Of a stretch of DNA of 64,000 nt, positions 18,019-27,850 are shown in pieces. Location: positions 124,001 through 188,000 of the forward strand of contig NZ_PCPA01000007.1 of NCBI RefSeq assembly GCF_002979515.1, given 5' to 3'. The position numbers and the translations under genes were made by a program. The notes beneath the pieces are model-generated. The model did no database searches. It saw only the letters and a list, made by a program, of their open reading frames with translations, and was not told the origin of the DNA. Each line of letters starts with the position of its first letter. Positions within the stretch are counted from its first letter, which is position 1. This stretch comes from Microbacterium sp. MYb54 (lineage in GTDB: Bacteria; Actinomycetota; Actinomycetes; Actinomycetales; Microbacteriaceae).

Positions 18019-18105
18019 GGCTCGCACGCTACGGGCGTCGGGTCCCGAGCGCATCGGGGTTGACACTCCAGGCCGATTTCGGTAACCAGGTGAGACAAAT
18101 ACTGA

Positions 18106-19011
<906 letters not shown>

Positions 19012-19044
19012 GCCAGCCCCGCCGCATCCGCCCCGCCGCCCGGC

Positions 19045-19090
19045 GCCGGCATCCGCGCTCCGGTCGCGCCGGCATCCGCGCTCCGGTCGC
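19045..19090. repeat. Exact 23-bp tandem duplication
   Basis: A 23-base unit beginning GCCGGCATCCGCGCTCCGGT occurs twice without a gap, at 19045-19067 and 19068-19090. The second unit ends inside the left arm of palindrome copy 5, so the unit contains part of that arm. It lies 34 bases after the hydrolase stop codon. Confidence 0.9.
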
Positions 19091-19141
19091 AGTTGCTGTC
19101 GCTTCGCTCGCGAACATGGCGACAGCAACTGCGACCGGAAC
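19081..19141. repeat. Dispersed palindromic repeat, copy 5
   Basis: The arms 19082-19102 and 19119-19139 are exact reverse complements over 21 bases (core TCCGGTCGCAGTTGCTGTCG) with a 16-base loop. Compared with copy 4, both arms carry matching changes (CAGTT with AACTG instead of CACTT with AAGTG), so pairing is conserved while sequence is not. It lies between convergent genes. Confidence 0.9.
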
Positions 19142-19220
19142 GTACGACGAGGTCGGCCCAGAGCCCAGGACCAGGCGCCAGACCGGAACGGGCGACGCGG
19201 TCGGGCCGGAGCCCAGGACC
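19133..19220. repeat. Degenerate 40-bp direct repeat
   Basis: The segments 19133-19172 and 19181-19220 are similar over 40 bases (both begin GACCGGAACG and end GAGCCCAGGACC) with a 48-base period. The first overlaps the right arm of palindrome copy 5. Together with the 23-bp tandem repeat this makes the whole spacer 19045-19220 repetitive. Confidence 0.75.
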
Positions 19221-19242
19221 GCGGAGGATCGACGACCGCGGG

Positions 19243-20205
19243 TCAGCCGCGCATGGCGACGCCGCGGCGCCAGTAGCCCATGAAGGCCACCTGTCCACGG
19301 TCGATGCCGAGGTCCTTCACCAGGTGGCGACGCAGTGTGGTGACCACGCCGCTCTCCCCCGCGATCCAGAAGTAGCGTTCGGCCGGGGCATCCACCGCGG
19401 CGATGTCCTCACCGAGGCCGGAGTACTCCGGCGTCTCCCACAGCAGGTCCTCGCCGTCGATGTCCTTCACCCGGATCTCGTCCGCGGCGTCGGCATCGCC
19501 GAGGTGCGCGAGCACGGCCGGGATGAGGCGCAGGCCGTGCGGCTCCCCGGCATCGCGGGGCAGCCAGTGCACCTCGACGCCTGAAGGCACGTCGATGCGC
19601 AGGATGTCGGCCGGAGAGGGCACCTCGATGAAGGCGACACCGCGCAGGTCGCGAGGCGCGTCTTCCAGGATGCGCGCGATCGCTGGAGCGGCCGTCTCAT
19701 CACCCGCGAGCACGACCGATGCAGCGGTACCGGGGGCGAACTCGGCCCCTCCGTGCGCGTCGACATCGACCCCGCGACGCGGCCCGACCAGGTAGAGCTC
19801 CTGCCCGACCGCGGCCTGGCTCGCCCACAGCGACGCGGGCCCGGTCAGCCCCGGCTCGAGGTGCAGCACGAAGTCGACGTCGACCTCGGTCCCGCCCTCG
19901 GCGTCGACGCGCAGCTCACGCACGGAGTAGGTGCGCATGGACCCGCGCTCATCCTCCGGCACCGCCAGGAACGCCTGCCACCAGTTGTCCGACGCCCGGT
20001 CGAGGTCGGGCAGCACCCCGGATGCCGGCGGGAAGACCAGCTTGATCCGGCTGTCGAACACCTCACCGGGGGTCCCGAACTCGCTCAGCTCGTCGCCGCC
20101 GAAGGTGACCCGCACGAACGAGGGCGAGACGCGCGCGACCGCACGCACCTCGGCGCGCGTGAGGATGTAGGTCGGCCGCTCGGTGGTGGTCGTCTCAGCG
20201 GACAT
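19243..20205 (-). CDS. SIP-family siderophore-interacting ferric reductase
   Basis: The product has 320 residues of the ViuB/SIP flavin reductase family: an N-terminal FAD-binding barrel with MRTYSVREL (flavin contact RxYS/T) and a C-terminal part with LAGDETAAPAIARIL, WIAGESGVVTTLRRHL and GYWRRGVA. Such proteins reduce Fe3+ in imported siderophores with NAD(P)H, releasing iron in the cytoplasm. It is the last gene of the iron operon; its start overlaps the 3' end of the ATPase gene by 11 bases. Regulation is expected from the IdeR-like boxes at 24234-24279. Confidence 0.93.
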   Translation of the reverse strand: MSAETTTTERPTYILTRAEVRAVARVSPSFVRVTFGGDELSEFGTPGEVFDSRIKLVFPPASGVLPDLDRASDNWWQAFLAVPEDERGSMRTYSVRELRVDAEGGTEVDVDFVLHLEPGLTGPASLWASQAAVGQELYLVGPRRGVDVDAHGGAEFAPGTAASVVLAGDETAAPAIARILEDAPRDLRGVAFIEVPSPADILRIDVPSGVEVHWLPRDAGEPHGLRLIPAVLAHLGDADAADEIRVKDIDGEDLLWETPEYSGLGEDIAAVDAPAERYFWIAGESGVVTTLRRHLVKDLGIDRGQVAFMGYWRRGVAMRG

Positions 20206-20995
20206 GATGCCTCCCGATGGGTGTGACCATCGGCTTGCCGGAGACCGGGTCGATGGTGATCTGATTGGCGAGACCGAAGACCTCTTCGACGAGTTCAGCG
20301 GTGACGATTTCCTGCGGGATGCCCGTCGCGTGCACCCGACCGTCCTTCATGGCGACCAGCTCGTCGGCATAGCGGGCAGCCAGGTTGAGATCGTGCAGCA
20401 CCATGACGATGGTCGTGCCGCGAGAGACGCTCAGGTCGGTGAGCAGGTCGAGCACCTCGACCTGGTGGGCGACGTCGAGGAAGGTGGTCGGCTCGTCGAG
20501 CAGCAGGATGTCGGTCTCCTGCGCGAGCGCCATCGCGATCCACACGCGCTGGCGCTGCCCACCCGAGAGCTCGTCGACGCTGCGGTCGGCGAGGTCGGAG
20601 ATCCCGGTCGCATCGAGGGCGTCAGCCACCACCTCGTAGTCGTGCGTGCTCCAGCGCGCGAGCATCTTCTGATGCGGATGCCGTCCGCGACCGACCAGGT
20701 CGGCGACCGCGATGCCTTCAGGGGCGACGGGCGACTGCGGCAGCAGGCCGAGGATGCGCGCGACCTCCTTGGTGGGGCGGGCGTGCACCGACTTGCCGTC
20801 GAGCACGATCTGACCGTCGGTCGGCGAGAGCAGGCGCGCGAGTGAGCGCAGCAGCGTCGACTTGCCGCATCCGTTGGCCCCGACGATCGTCGTGATGCGG
20901 CCGGGCGCGATCTGCAGATCGAGACCATCGATGATGGTGCGGTCGCCATAAGCGAGCGTGACCCCGTCAGCGGACAGGCTGTGCGAGACGGTCAT
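20195..20995 (-). CDS. Siderophore ABC transporter, ATP-binding subunit
   Basis: The product has 266 residues of the FecE/FepC class: Walker A VGANGCGKST, signature DELSGGQRQRVW, Walker B ILLLDEPTTFLDVAHQ and H-loop VLHDLNLAARYAD. It powers uptake of a ferric siderophore through the two permeases encoded upstream. Its ATG (20995) overlaps the stop of the second permease by 4 bases. Confidence 0.95.
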   Translation of the reverse strand: MTVSHSLSADGVTLAYGDRTIIDGLDLQIAPGRITTIVGANGCGKSTLLRSLARLLSPTDGQIVLDGKSVHARPTKEVARILGLLPQSPVAPEGIAVADLVGRGRHPHQKMLARWSTHDYEVVADALDATGISDLADRSVDELSGGQRQRVWIAMALAQETDILLLDEPTTFLDVAHQVEVLDLLTDLSVSRGTTIVMVLHDLNLAARYADELVAMKDGRVHATGIPQEIVTAELVEEVFGLANQITIDPVSGKPMVTPIGRHHVR

Positions 20996-22074
20996 AGCGA
21001 ACCCCCGGAGCGGTTGGTGCGGATGAGCAGGTAGATCAGGTACGGCGCGCCGACCACGCCGGTGATGACGCCGACGGGATAGCGGGTGCCGAAGGCGAAC
21101 TGGCCGATCAGGTCGCCGCCGAGCACGAGCACGGCGCCGACGAACGCCGAGGGCAGGAGCAGGTTGGCCCCCGGCCCCGTGATGCGTGCGGCGATGGGTC
21201 CGGCCATGAACGCGACGAACGCGATCGGACCGGTGGCCGCGGTCGCGAAGGCGAGGAGCGCAACCGCACCGAGCATGAGCAGCAGGCGTGTGGCGTTGAC
21301 CCGGATGCCGAGGCCCGCCGCTGAGTCGTCGCCGAGCTGGAGGGCGCCGAGCGCCCGCCCCTGCGAGAGCATCAGCGGCACGATGACCACCGCGGCGATC
21401 GCCATCGGCAGCACTCGCTCCCACGACGCGTTGTTGAGGCTTCCGGTCAGCCACTGCATCGCCGTCTGGATGTCCCAGTTCGCGGCCCGCGACAGCATGT
21501 AGGAGATGATGCTCTGCAGCATCGCCGCGACGCCGATGCCGATCAGGATGAGGCGCGTGCCCGCGAAGCCGCCCTTGATCGAGAGCAGGTAGATCACGAA
21601 GGCCGTGAGGATCGCGCCAGCGAGCGCGAGCAGCGAGACGATCGGGCCGTTGAGTGACAGCACGATGATGCCGAACACCGCCGCGGCCCCGGCACCGTTG
21701 GAGATGCCGATGATGTCGGGGGATGCGAGCGGATTGCGCAGCATCGTCTGGAAGCAGACGCCGGCCATGCCGAAGCCGATGCCGGTGAGGACGGCCAGGA
21801 CAGCCCGCGGCAACCGCAGGTCGCCCACGGTGAACGATGCCCCCGGCACCGTCTCACCGAAGATGACGCGGATCACCTCACCGGGCGTGTAGAACGTGTT
21901 GCCCACCATGAGGGCGACCGCGAAGAGGGCGAAGAGCAGTACACCGAGGACGATCGTGGCGACAGCGTGCCGACGGTGGCGTGATCGGCGCCCGGCGACG
22001 ATGCGTGCGATCCGGGCGGATGCCGGCTCGTCGACCCGATCGAGGGTGTGCTCGGAGTGCTCGGTCGTGCTCAC
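20992..22074 (-). CDS. Siderophore ABC transporter, FecCD-type permease
   Basis: The product has 360 residues with the FecCD/BtuC fold: LPRAVLAVLTGIGFGMAGVC, QTMLRNPLASPDIIGISNGAG, and the C-terminal GRYPVG-like segment FGTRYPVGVITGVVGAPYLIYLL. The N-terminus has an extra basic stretch (RRSRHRRH) before the first helix. GTG at 22074 overlaps the previous stop by 4 bases. With the gene upstream it forms a heterodimeric membrane channel. Confidence 0.94.
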   Translation of the reverse strand: MSTTEHSEHTLDRVDEPASARIARIVAGRRSRHRRHAVATIVLGVLLFALFAVALMVGNTFYTPGEVIRVIFGETVPGASFTVGDLRLPRAVLAVLTGIGFGMAGVCFQTMLRNPLASPDIIGISNGAGAAAVFGIIVLSLNGPIVSLLALAGAILTAFVIYLLSIKGGFAGTRLILIGIGVAAMLQSIISYMLSRAANWDIQTAMQWLTGSLNNASWERVLPMAIAAVVIVPLMLSQGRALGALQLGDDSAAGLGIRVNATRLLLMLGAVALLAFATAATGPIAFVAFMAGPIAARITGPGANLLLPSAFVGAVLVLGGDLIGQFAFGTRYPVGVITGVVGAPYLIYLLIRTNRSGGSL

Positions 22075-23120
22075 AGCTCACGCACCTTCTGCCGACGGAC
22101 GATCCAGATGAAGAACGGGGCGCCGATGATGGCGGTGATGATGCCGACCTGGATCTCCTCCGACGAGGGCGCGATCACGCGGCCGATGATGTCGCTGGCG
22201 GTCAGCAGCGCCGCGCCGGCGATGGCCGAGAAGGGCAGCAGCCAACGATGATCGGTGCCCACCAGCATCCGGCACACGTGCGGGATGATCAGGCCGACGA
22301 AGCCGATAGGCCCGGCGATCGCTGTGGCCGCTCCCGCGAGGATCACCGCGCCGAGGGCCGAGATCATGCGCGTGCGGAACACGTTCTCGCCGAGTCCCTT
22401 GGCCATCTCGTCGCCGAGGGCGAGGGAGTTCATGCCTCGGGAGCAGAGGAAGCAGATGAGGGCGCCGACCGCGAGGACGGGTGCGGTGAGAGCGATGCGC
22501 GGCCACTCCGCCCCACCGACACCGCCGACCTGCCAGGACTGGAACGTCTGCAGCAAGTCGACACGGGGCAGCATGACGGCACTGATGAGCGAGGCGAATG
22601 CGGCCGAGGTGGCGGCACCGGCGAGTGCGAGCTTGAGGGGTGTGGCGCCCCCGCGTCCGAGCGATCCGACCGTGTAGACGAAGACGGCGGCGATCCCGGC
22701 TCCCGCGATCGCGAAGGCCATCTGCCCGTACGGGTCGGCGAGACCGAAGAATGCGATGCCGCACACGACGGCGAGCGACGCCCCATTCGAGACGCCGAGG
22801 ATGCCGGGGTCGGCGATGGGGTTGCGCGTGACTGCCTGCATGGTCGCACCGGACAGCGCGAGCGCCGCGCCGACCAGAAGGGCGAGGACCGTACGGGGGA
22901 TCCGCTTGACGATCGCGGCCTCGGCGATCGTGTCGGTGTGGCCGGTGAGGGCCGCGACGATGTCGTCGAACGAGACGGCGCGCACGCCGAACGAGATCGA
23001 CAGGATGCTGAGCACCAGGAGCACCACGACCCCGACGAGCAGCCAGAGGGTGCGCGCCAGCACCGGGCGCCGCAGGTCTGCGGCGCCCGGTGCTGGCGCG
23101 ATGACGGTTGCTGAGGTCAC
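22071..23120 (-). CDS. Siderophore ABC transporter, FecCD-type permease
   Basis: The product has 349 residues with about ten helices: IPRTVLALLVGAALALSGAT, MQAVTRNPIADPGILGVSNG, IAGPIGFVGLIIPHVCRMLV, and C-terminal VGIITAIIGAPFFIWIVRRQ. It is the partner permease of the gene at 20992-22074. GTG at 23120 is the start; the binding-protein gene ends 33 bases upstream. The order binding protein, permease, permease, ATPase, SIP reductase is a standard xenosiderophore operon. Confidence 0.94.
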   Translation of the reverse strand: MTSATVIAPAPGAADLRRPVLARTLWLLVGVVVLLVLSILSISFGVRAVSFDDIVAALTGHTDTIAEAAIVKRIPRTVLALLVGAALALSGATMQAVTRNPIADPGILGVSNGASLAVVCGIAFFGLADPYGQMAFAIAGAGIAAVFVYTVGSLGRGGATPLKLALAGAATSAAFASLISAVMLPRVDLLQTFQSWQVGGVGGAEWPRIALTAPVLAVGALICFLCSRGMNSLALGDEMAKGLGENVFRTRMISALGAVILAGAATAIAGPIGFVGLIIPHVCRMLVGTDHRWLLPFSAIAGAALLTASDIIGRVIAPSSEEIQVGIITAIIGAPFFIWIVRRQKVREL

Positions 23121-23153
23121 TGAGTATTCACTCCGCGGGGGCGGATCGAACGA

Positions 23154-24179
23154 CTACTTGGAGAGCGGTGCAGCCAGGATCGCGAAGTAGTCGCTGAGGC
23201 CCCACGGGATCGACAGCGGCGACGGGTTCGCGGATGCGGCGATCGGCGAGGCGTCGGGCAGGATCGCGATGCGGCCCTCGGCGATGGCCGGGATCTTCGA
23301 CAGCAGGGGGTCGGCCTGCAGCAGCGGAATGATCGACTCGTCGCCATACGTGATGAACAGGTCGACGTCGTCGAACTTCTGCGCTTCCTCAGAGCTGACC
23401 GTCAGGTAGAACTCGTTGCTGTCCTTGTTCTCCTCGACGATCGAGGGGAACGGCAGGCCGAGACCGTGGAGGTAGCCGGGGCGGGTGTCGATCGCGGTGT
23501 AGTAGCCGATCTGGCTGAGGTCTGTCGGGTCGATGTAGGAGAACAGGACCTTCTTGTCCTTCAGCACGCTGTTCGCCTCGAGCGCCTTCTGCGCATCGGC
23601 ATCCAGCTGCTTGATGAGGGCCTTGCCCTCGTCTTCGAGGCCCAGTGCCTTGGAGTCCATCTCGATCATGTCGTTGACCGAGGTGCCCCAGGCGACCTCC
23701 GGGTACGCGATGACCGGGGCGATCTTGGAGAGAGTGTCGTACTCCTCCTGCGTGAGGCCGGAGTAGGCGGCGAGGATCACGTCGGGCTCGGTGTCGGCGA
23801 CGGCCTCGTAGTCGATGCCGTCGGTCTCGTCGAAGAGCACCGGAGTCTCGGCACCGAGCTCGTCGAGCTTCTCCTCGACCCAGGGCAGCACGCCGTTGTC
23901 GTCGTCGTCGCCCCAGGCGGCCTTGCTCATTCCGACCGGAACGATGCCCAGAGCCAGCGGCACCTCGTGGTTCGCCCAGGCGACGGTCGCGACGCGCTCG
24001 GGCTTCTCGGTGATCGTGGTCTCGCCGTAGATGTGCTCGACGGTGACGGGGAAGGCGTCATCGGATGCGGGGTTGCCACCGGTGGTCGACGACGACTGCG
24101 GCGCGGAGGACGCGCAGGCGGAGAGGCCGACGGCGAGTGCAGCTGCCGCGCCGATGGCGAGAATTCGAGAAGTGCGCAC
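23154..24179 (-). CDS. Ferric-siderophore-binding lipoprotein
   Basis: The product has 341 residues. A lipoprotein signal peptide ends in LSACASS (Cys22), so the mature protein is anchored outside the membrane. The domain is FhuD/FepB-like: VEHIYGETTITEKPERVATV, TEPDVILAAYSGLTQEEYD, and LGLPFPS. It delivers the iron chelate to the permeases encoded downstream. GTG at 24179 is the first codon. The promoter region carries two IdeR/DtxR-like boxes (24234-24252 and 24261-24279). Confidence 0.94.
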   Translation of the reverse strand: MRTSRILAIGAAAALAVGLSACASSAPQSSSTTGGNPASDDAFPVTVEHIYGETTITEKPERVATVAWANHEVPLALGIVPVGMSKAAWGDDDDNGVLPWVEEKLDELGAETPVLFDETDGIDYEAVADTEPDVILAAYSGLTQEEYDTLSKIAPVIAYPEVAWGTSVNDMIEMDSKALGLEDEGKALIKQLDADAQKALEANSVLKDKKVLFSYIDPTDLSQIGYYTAIDTRPGYLHGLGLPFPSIVEENKDSNEFYLTVSSEEAQKFDDVDLFITYGDESIIPLLQADPLLSKIPAIAEGRIAILPDASPIAASANPSPLSIPWGLSDYFAILAAPLSK

Positions 24180-24233
24180 AGGCGTTCCCTTCGGGTTCGG
24201 GGTGAGGGGGCGGCGCAGGAGATGCGCCCAGCC

Positions 24234-24252
24234 TTTGGTAAGCCTGGCCTAA
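24234..24252. promoter_or_regulatory. IdeR/DtxR-like iron box, proximal
   Basis: Read on the minus strand the site is TTAGGCCAGGCTTACCAAA, which fits the consensus TTAGGTTAGGCTAACCTAA at 15 of 19 positions. It lies 55 bases before the binding-protein start. A possible -10, TTAGAT (24256-24251 on the minus strand), sits directly beside it, so iron-loaded IdeR would block transcription. Confidence 0.7.
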
Positions 24253-24260
24253 TCTAACAC

Positions 24261-24279
24261 GGAGGTTAGGCGAACCTCA
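24261..24279. promoter_or_regulatory. IdeR/DtxR-like iron box, distal
   Basis: GGAGGTTAGGCGAACCTCA fits the IdeR/DtxR consensus at 15 of 19 positions, and its central 17 bases (24262-24278) are nearly perfectly palindromic. It is 8 bases from the proximal box; double sites of this kind are bound by pairs of dimers in DtxR-family promoters. Confidence 0.78.
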
Positions 24280-24320
24280 CTTTGGAAATTCCTATGCGAC
24301 GAGCGCTGTGGGTACACAAA

Positions 24321-24354
24321 AAACCGGCCGGATCCGTGAGGATCCGACCGGTTT
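24321..24354 (-). terminator. Rho-independent terminator of the cold-shock gene
   Basis: On the minus strand the arms AAACCGGTCGGATCC and GGATCCGGCCGGTTT enclose a 4-base loop with one mismatch, and the stem runs into TTTTTTGTG (24325-24317). It begins 18 bases after the stop codon of the cold-shock gene. This is the only hairpin in the window with a clear T-run. Confidence 0.88.
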
Positions 24355-24372
24355 CAGGAAGTCAGCGCGCGC

Positions 24373-24576
24373 TCAGAGAGCGCGGATGTTCGCCGCCTGC
24401 ATGCCCTTGGGGCCACGCTCAGCGTCGAATTCGACCTTCTGGTTCTCGCGGAGCTCCTTGAAACCGGAGCCGGCGATAGCCGAGTAGTGGGCGAAAAGGT
24501 CGTCCGAGCCGTCATCGGGAGCGATGAAGCCGAAGCCCTTTTCCGCGTTGAACCATTTCACAGTGCCAGTGGCCAT
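24373..24576 (-). CDS. Cold-shock-domain protein (CspA family)
   Basis: The product has 67 residues, the standard single cold-shock domain: [20 protein letters not shown] with RNP1 KGFGFI, and RNP2 DLFAHYSAI. It binds single-stranded RNA or DNA and acts as an RNA chaperone. RNP2 has LFAH where VFVH is more common. The gene stands alone with its own terminator and a leader of up to about 70 bases between it and the LAL regulator's 3' end. Confidence 0.96.
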   Translation of the reverse strand: MATGTVKWFNAEKGFGFIAPDDGSDDLFAHYSAIAGSGFKELRENQKVEFDAERGPKGMQAANIRAL

Positions 24577-24650
24577 GTGTTTCTACTTTCTGTTGACTTA
24601 GCCGTTTACACGGCCTACGCCGAATCGGAACATCCGACACGCGCGCACAG

Positions 24651-27545
24651 TCACGCTACCACGGCAGGCTGATGACTGTCACTGAACTGCAGATTCTTCT
24701 GCAGAAGCGCTGCCTCGGTGCGCGTGCTCACTCCGAGTTTGCGCAGCACGGCAGAGACATGGACGCTCACGGTCTTCACGCTGATGAACAGCCGCTCGCC
24801 GATCTGCTTGTTGCTCAGCCCCTCGGCGATGAGCTCGAGCACCTGCTTCTCGCGCGCGGTGAGCGGGTCGGTGCCGGCGGAGGGTACAGCAGCCTGCCCG
24901 GCAGCGGAGCGGAGCCCTGCATCGGCGGCGAACCGCGCGACGGCGGTCTGCAACTGCGCATTCCCCAAGGCCTCCGCGAACTCGGCCGCCTCGGCGAGCA
25001 CGGACGACGCCGCAGCACGATCGCCGTCGTGCACGAGCATCCGCGCACGCTCCAGTCGCAGGACGACCCGGAACGTGACCGGCACGTCGTCTCCGTCGGC
25101 ACGCCGCATCGCGTCGTCGATGGCGTCGGGGCGCGGGTCGAGCAACGCGTCGAGGATCGTCGACCAGGCATCGCGCTGCAACTGCGCCGGTTGCGCGAGC
25201 CAGGCCGCGCGAAGGGTGCCGGACGCTGCGGTGACGTCAGCTCCCTCGGCACGCAGCTCGGCGATGATCGCTCCCCCTTCGAGCAGCAGACGGCGCTGAT
25301 GAAGGAGAGCAGGCTGATCGTCTTGCAGCATCTCGAGGATCGTGTCGAGCGCACCGCGGAGGTCGCCCTCGCTCTCGGCTACCGCGACCGTCATCATCAC
25401 CCGGTCGTACCAGATCTGCCGCTCCGAGGCACCGGTCTCCTGGAACGCCGGCAGCCAGTCGCGCAGCATCTCCGCGGCCTCGGCCGAGCGTCCGCGCCAG
25501 GCCAGCACCCGCACGCGCGTCATGCTCATGTACATGCGGAAGACGCGCAGTGTCCCCTGCACGAAGTCTCTCGACAGCATCTCTTCGACCCGCTCGATCT
25601 CGCCGAGTTCGAGCAGGGGCACGACCATGTTCTGCGCCATGATCGACCCCGAGGTGCGTTCGACGCGGAGCTCGCGAGCCCGACGCAATCCTTCTTCTGC
25701 GACCTCGACCGCCTCGCGGTAGCGCCCGAGCAGCGTGAGCAGGTCGGAGTAGTTCACGCGATAGCGCATCTCGGCGGTCGAGCCCGTCGCGAGTTCACGG
25801 GCCCGTTCGTATTCGCGCACTCCCGCCTCGACCTCGCCCAGGTGCGCCAGCGAGCCTCCGCGGACGTTCGCCGCGATCGACAGCTGGTCCGTGGACTCGG
25901 CTCCCGCCGCCCCGCGCTCTGCCTCATCGGCAAGGCGGATCGCCTCTTCGCGGTCGCCCGCGATCATTCGGCGGCTGGCGAGCTGGTTGAGCAGTTCTGC
26001 CCGGAACACCTCGTCACCGATGCGCTCCTCAGCGATGGCCAGCGCCTGCTGCAGCAGCGGGATCGCCCCGAGGCGCCCGAGATTGACGAGGTACAGCGCC
26101 TTGTTGCGGAGGAGTCGTGCGTGCAGGCGCGGGTCTACCGTCGCGGGGTCGACCTCGGCGAGTGCCACGTTCGCCACCGCGAGCGCACGCTCCCCATCGC
26201 CCGCGTTGCGCAGGATGGAGCCCAGCACGAGAAGCAGATCGAGACGCTCGACGCGTGCGGCCTCGGTCGGATCGGGCACCAGCGGCCACAGCTCCAGCGC
26301 GAGCTCGCCGAAGCGGGCAGCGCTCGCGAACGCGTACTGCGCCTTCGCGTGGCGCATGGCATCGGCGGCGGCGACGAGTGCCTTTCTGTTGTCTTGTGCG
26401 AGTTGCCAGTGATAGGCGAGCGCGGCGGCGTCGTTGGTGTCTGAGCCCACGCACTGCGCCTCGAGCGTCTCGGCGTAGGCGCGATGCAGCCGCGCCCGCT
26501 CTCCGGGGAGCAGATCGTCGTGCACGGCCTCGCGCAGGAGCGCATGCCGGAACCGGTAGTCGTCGTCGCCCACGACGAGGATGCCACTGCGGGTCGCCTC
26601 GCGGATCGCCTCATCGAGGCGCTGCTCGGGGAGGTCGACGAGGCGCGTGATCAGAGGGTGCGACAGCGGGCGCTCTGCACCGGAGACGACCTGCACGACG
26701 TGACGCGCATCGTCGCCGAGCCTGTCGAAGCGGGCCAGGAGCAGGTCGCGAAGCCCGTCGGGGAGGGGTCCGTCCGTGCATCCGGCGATCTCTTCGATGA
26801 AGAAGGGGACGCCCTCGGCCCGCTCCTGCATGCGGTCGAGCGCTGTCTCGGTGAGCGGGCGGCCGGTGATCTGCTCGGCCAACTCGCGCACGGCGGCGTC
26901 GTCGAGCCTGGCGAGGGTTACGTGTTCGAGCAGTCGGGCCCTCGTGGCCTCGCCGATGAAGCGGCTCACCGCGTCGCCACGGCGAACATCGTCGCTGCGG
27001 CAGGTGATGAGCAGCAGGATGCGCCCGCGGCCGAGCGCACGCAGGAGAAAAGAGAGGATGGCGAGCGTCGACTCGTCAGCCCAGTGCAGGTCTTCGACCA
27101 CGAGCACCTGCGGGGCGCGTTCGGCAGCCGCCTCGATGAGAGAGGCGATTGCGTCGCGGAGGCGCTCAGGGCTCGTGCGATCGCGGTCGGTGGGCGAATC
27201 GGCGAGCTCGGGCAACAGCATGCCGAGCGCTTCAGCGCCGACCCCGACCGACTCTCGCACCCGGTCGACGCCCATGCGCGTGACGATGGAGCGGAGGATG
27301 CCGGTGAGCGGGCCGTAGGGCGTGCGCGATGCGCCGAGGTCGAGGCACCAGCCCACGTGCACATCGGCGGTCTGCTCGATCTCCGCCGCGAACTCTCGCA
27401 GCAGACGCGACTTGCCGATGCCGGCCTCACCCTCGACGAGCAGGGCTGCAGGGACCCCCTCGCGCACCCCGGCGAACGACCGGCGCATCTCGGCGAGCTC
27501 GGCCGCACGACCGACCATCGCAGCGCTCGAAGCGGAAGGGGGCAT
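24651..27545 (-). CDS. LuxR-family regulator with AAA ATPase (LAL type)
   Basis: The product has 964 residues: N-terminal AAA/NTPase domain with Walker A GEAGIGKS (39-46) and Walker B-like VLVVEDLHWADES, a long helical repeat region resembling TPRs, and a C-terminal LuxR helix-turn-helix (LTAREKQVLELIAEGLSNKQ and following). LAL proteins are large ATP-dependent activators, often of secondary metabolism or sugar use. No adjacent target is obvious. ATG 27545 is preferred; the frame is open upstream to 27911, but that part overlaps the small gene at 27614. ATG 27518, just before VGRAAEL, is an alternative. Confidence 0.88.
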   Translation of the reverse strand: MPPSASSAAMVGRAAELAEMRRSFAGVREGVPAALLVEGEAGIGKSRLLREFAAEIEQTADVHVGWCLDLGASRTPYGPLTGILRSIVTRMGVDRVRESVGVGAEALGMLLPELADSPTDRDRTSPERLRDAIASLIEAAAERAPQVLVVEDLHWADESTLAILSFLLRALGRGRILLLITCRSDDVRRGDAVSRFIGEATRARLLEHVTLARLDDAAVRELAEQITGRPLTETALDRMQERAEGVPFFIEEIAGCTDGPLPDGLRDLLLARFDRLGDDARHVVQVVSGAERPLSHPLITRLVDLPEQRLDEAIREATRSGILVVGDDDYRFRHALLREAVHDDLLPGERARLHRAYAETLEAQCVGSDTNDAAALAYHWQLAQDNRKALVAAADAMRHAKAQYAFASAARFGELALELWPLVPDPTEAARVERLDLLLVLGSILRNAGDGERALAVANVALAEVDPATVDPRLHARLLRNKALYLVNLGRLGAIPLLQQALAIAEERIGDEVFRAELLNQLASRRMIAGDREEAIRLADEAERGAAGAESTDQLSIAANVRGGSLAHLGEVEAGVREYERARELATGSTAEMRYRVNYSDLLTLLGRYREAVEVAEEGLRRARELRVERTSGSIMAQNMVVPLLELGEIERVEEMLSRDFVQGTLRVFRMYMSMTRVRVLAWRGRSAEAAEMLRDWLPAFQETGASERQIWYDRVMMTVAVAESEGDLRGALDTILEMLQDDQPALLHQRRLLLEGGAIIAELRAEGADVTAASGTLRAAWLAQPAQLQRDAWSTILDALLDPRPDAIDDAMRRADGDDVPVTFRVVLRLERARMLVHDGDRAAASSVLAEAAEFAEALGNAQLQTAVARFAADAGLRSAAGQAAVPSAGTDPLTAREKQVLELIAEGLSNKQIGERLFISVKTVSVHVSAVLRKLGVSTRTEAALLQKNLQFSDSHQPAVVA

Positions 27546-27613
27546 GGACTCATCGTCCCACCCCCGACCGACATTCGGGGCGGCCTGCGTCTCGATCCGA
27601 GCGACGACGGCAC

Positions 27614-27850
27614 TCACCGCGCGGTGGCGGTTTCGCAACCGGTTGTGGCGCGCGCGGTCGACGCGCTGCGGGTCGTGCTGCCGGCGGTGCGACCGGACAA
27701 GCGGCGCAGCATCCGGCGCATCGCCCCCGCAGGACGCGGCACGATCTGATCGGCGTGCTCGAGCAGGAACAGTCGCCGCGCGGCGGCGCGCTCCATCTGC
27801 TCCTGGTCGTGCTGGGTGAGCTGCTGGCTGAAGTACGGGTGCTCGAACAT
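27614..27850 (-). CDS. Small basic hypothetical protein
   Basis: The product has 78 residues: MFEHPYFSQQLTQHDQEQME, an arginine-rich helix (AAARRLFLLEHADQI), MRRMLRRLSGR and a Ser/Thr/Arg-rich tail. GAGGAG lies 6 bases before ATG 27850, a strong site which fixes the start. No known domain is recognised and no membrane segment is evident. It precedes the LAL regulator by 68 bases on the same strand and might be co-transcribed with it. Confidence 0.72.
   Translation of the reverse strand: MFEHPYFSQQLTQHDQEQMERAAARRLFLLEHADQIVPRPAGAMRRMLRRLSGRTAGSTTRSASTARATTGCETATAR

Noticed and set aside
24336..24347. CGTGAGGATC in the cold-shock terminator as another KdpE half site
   Set aside because: It is part of the loop and stem of a terminator, is a single half site, and is not before a gene.
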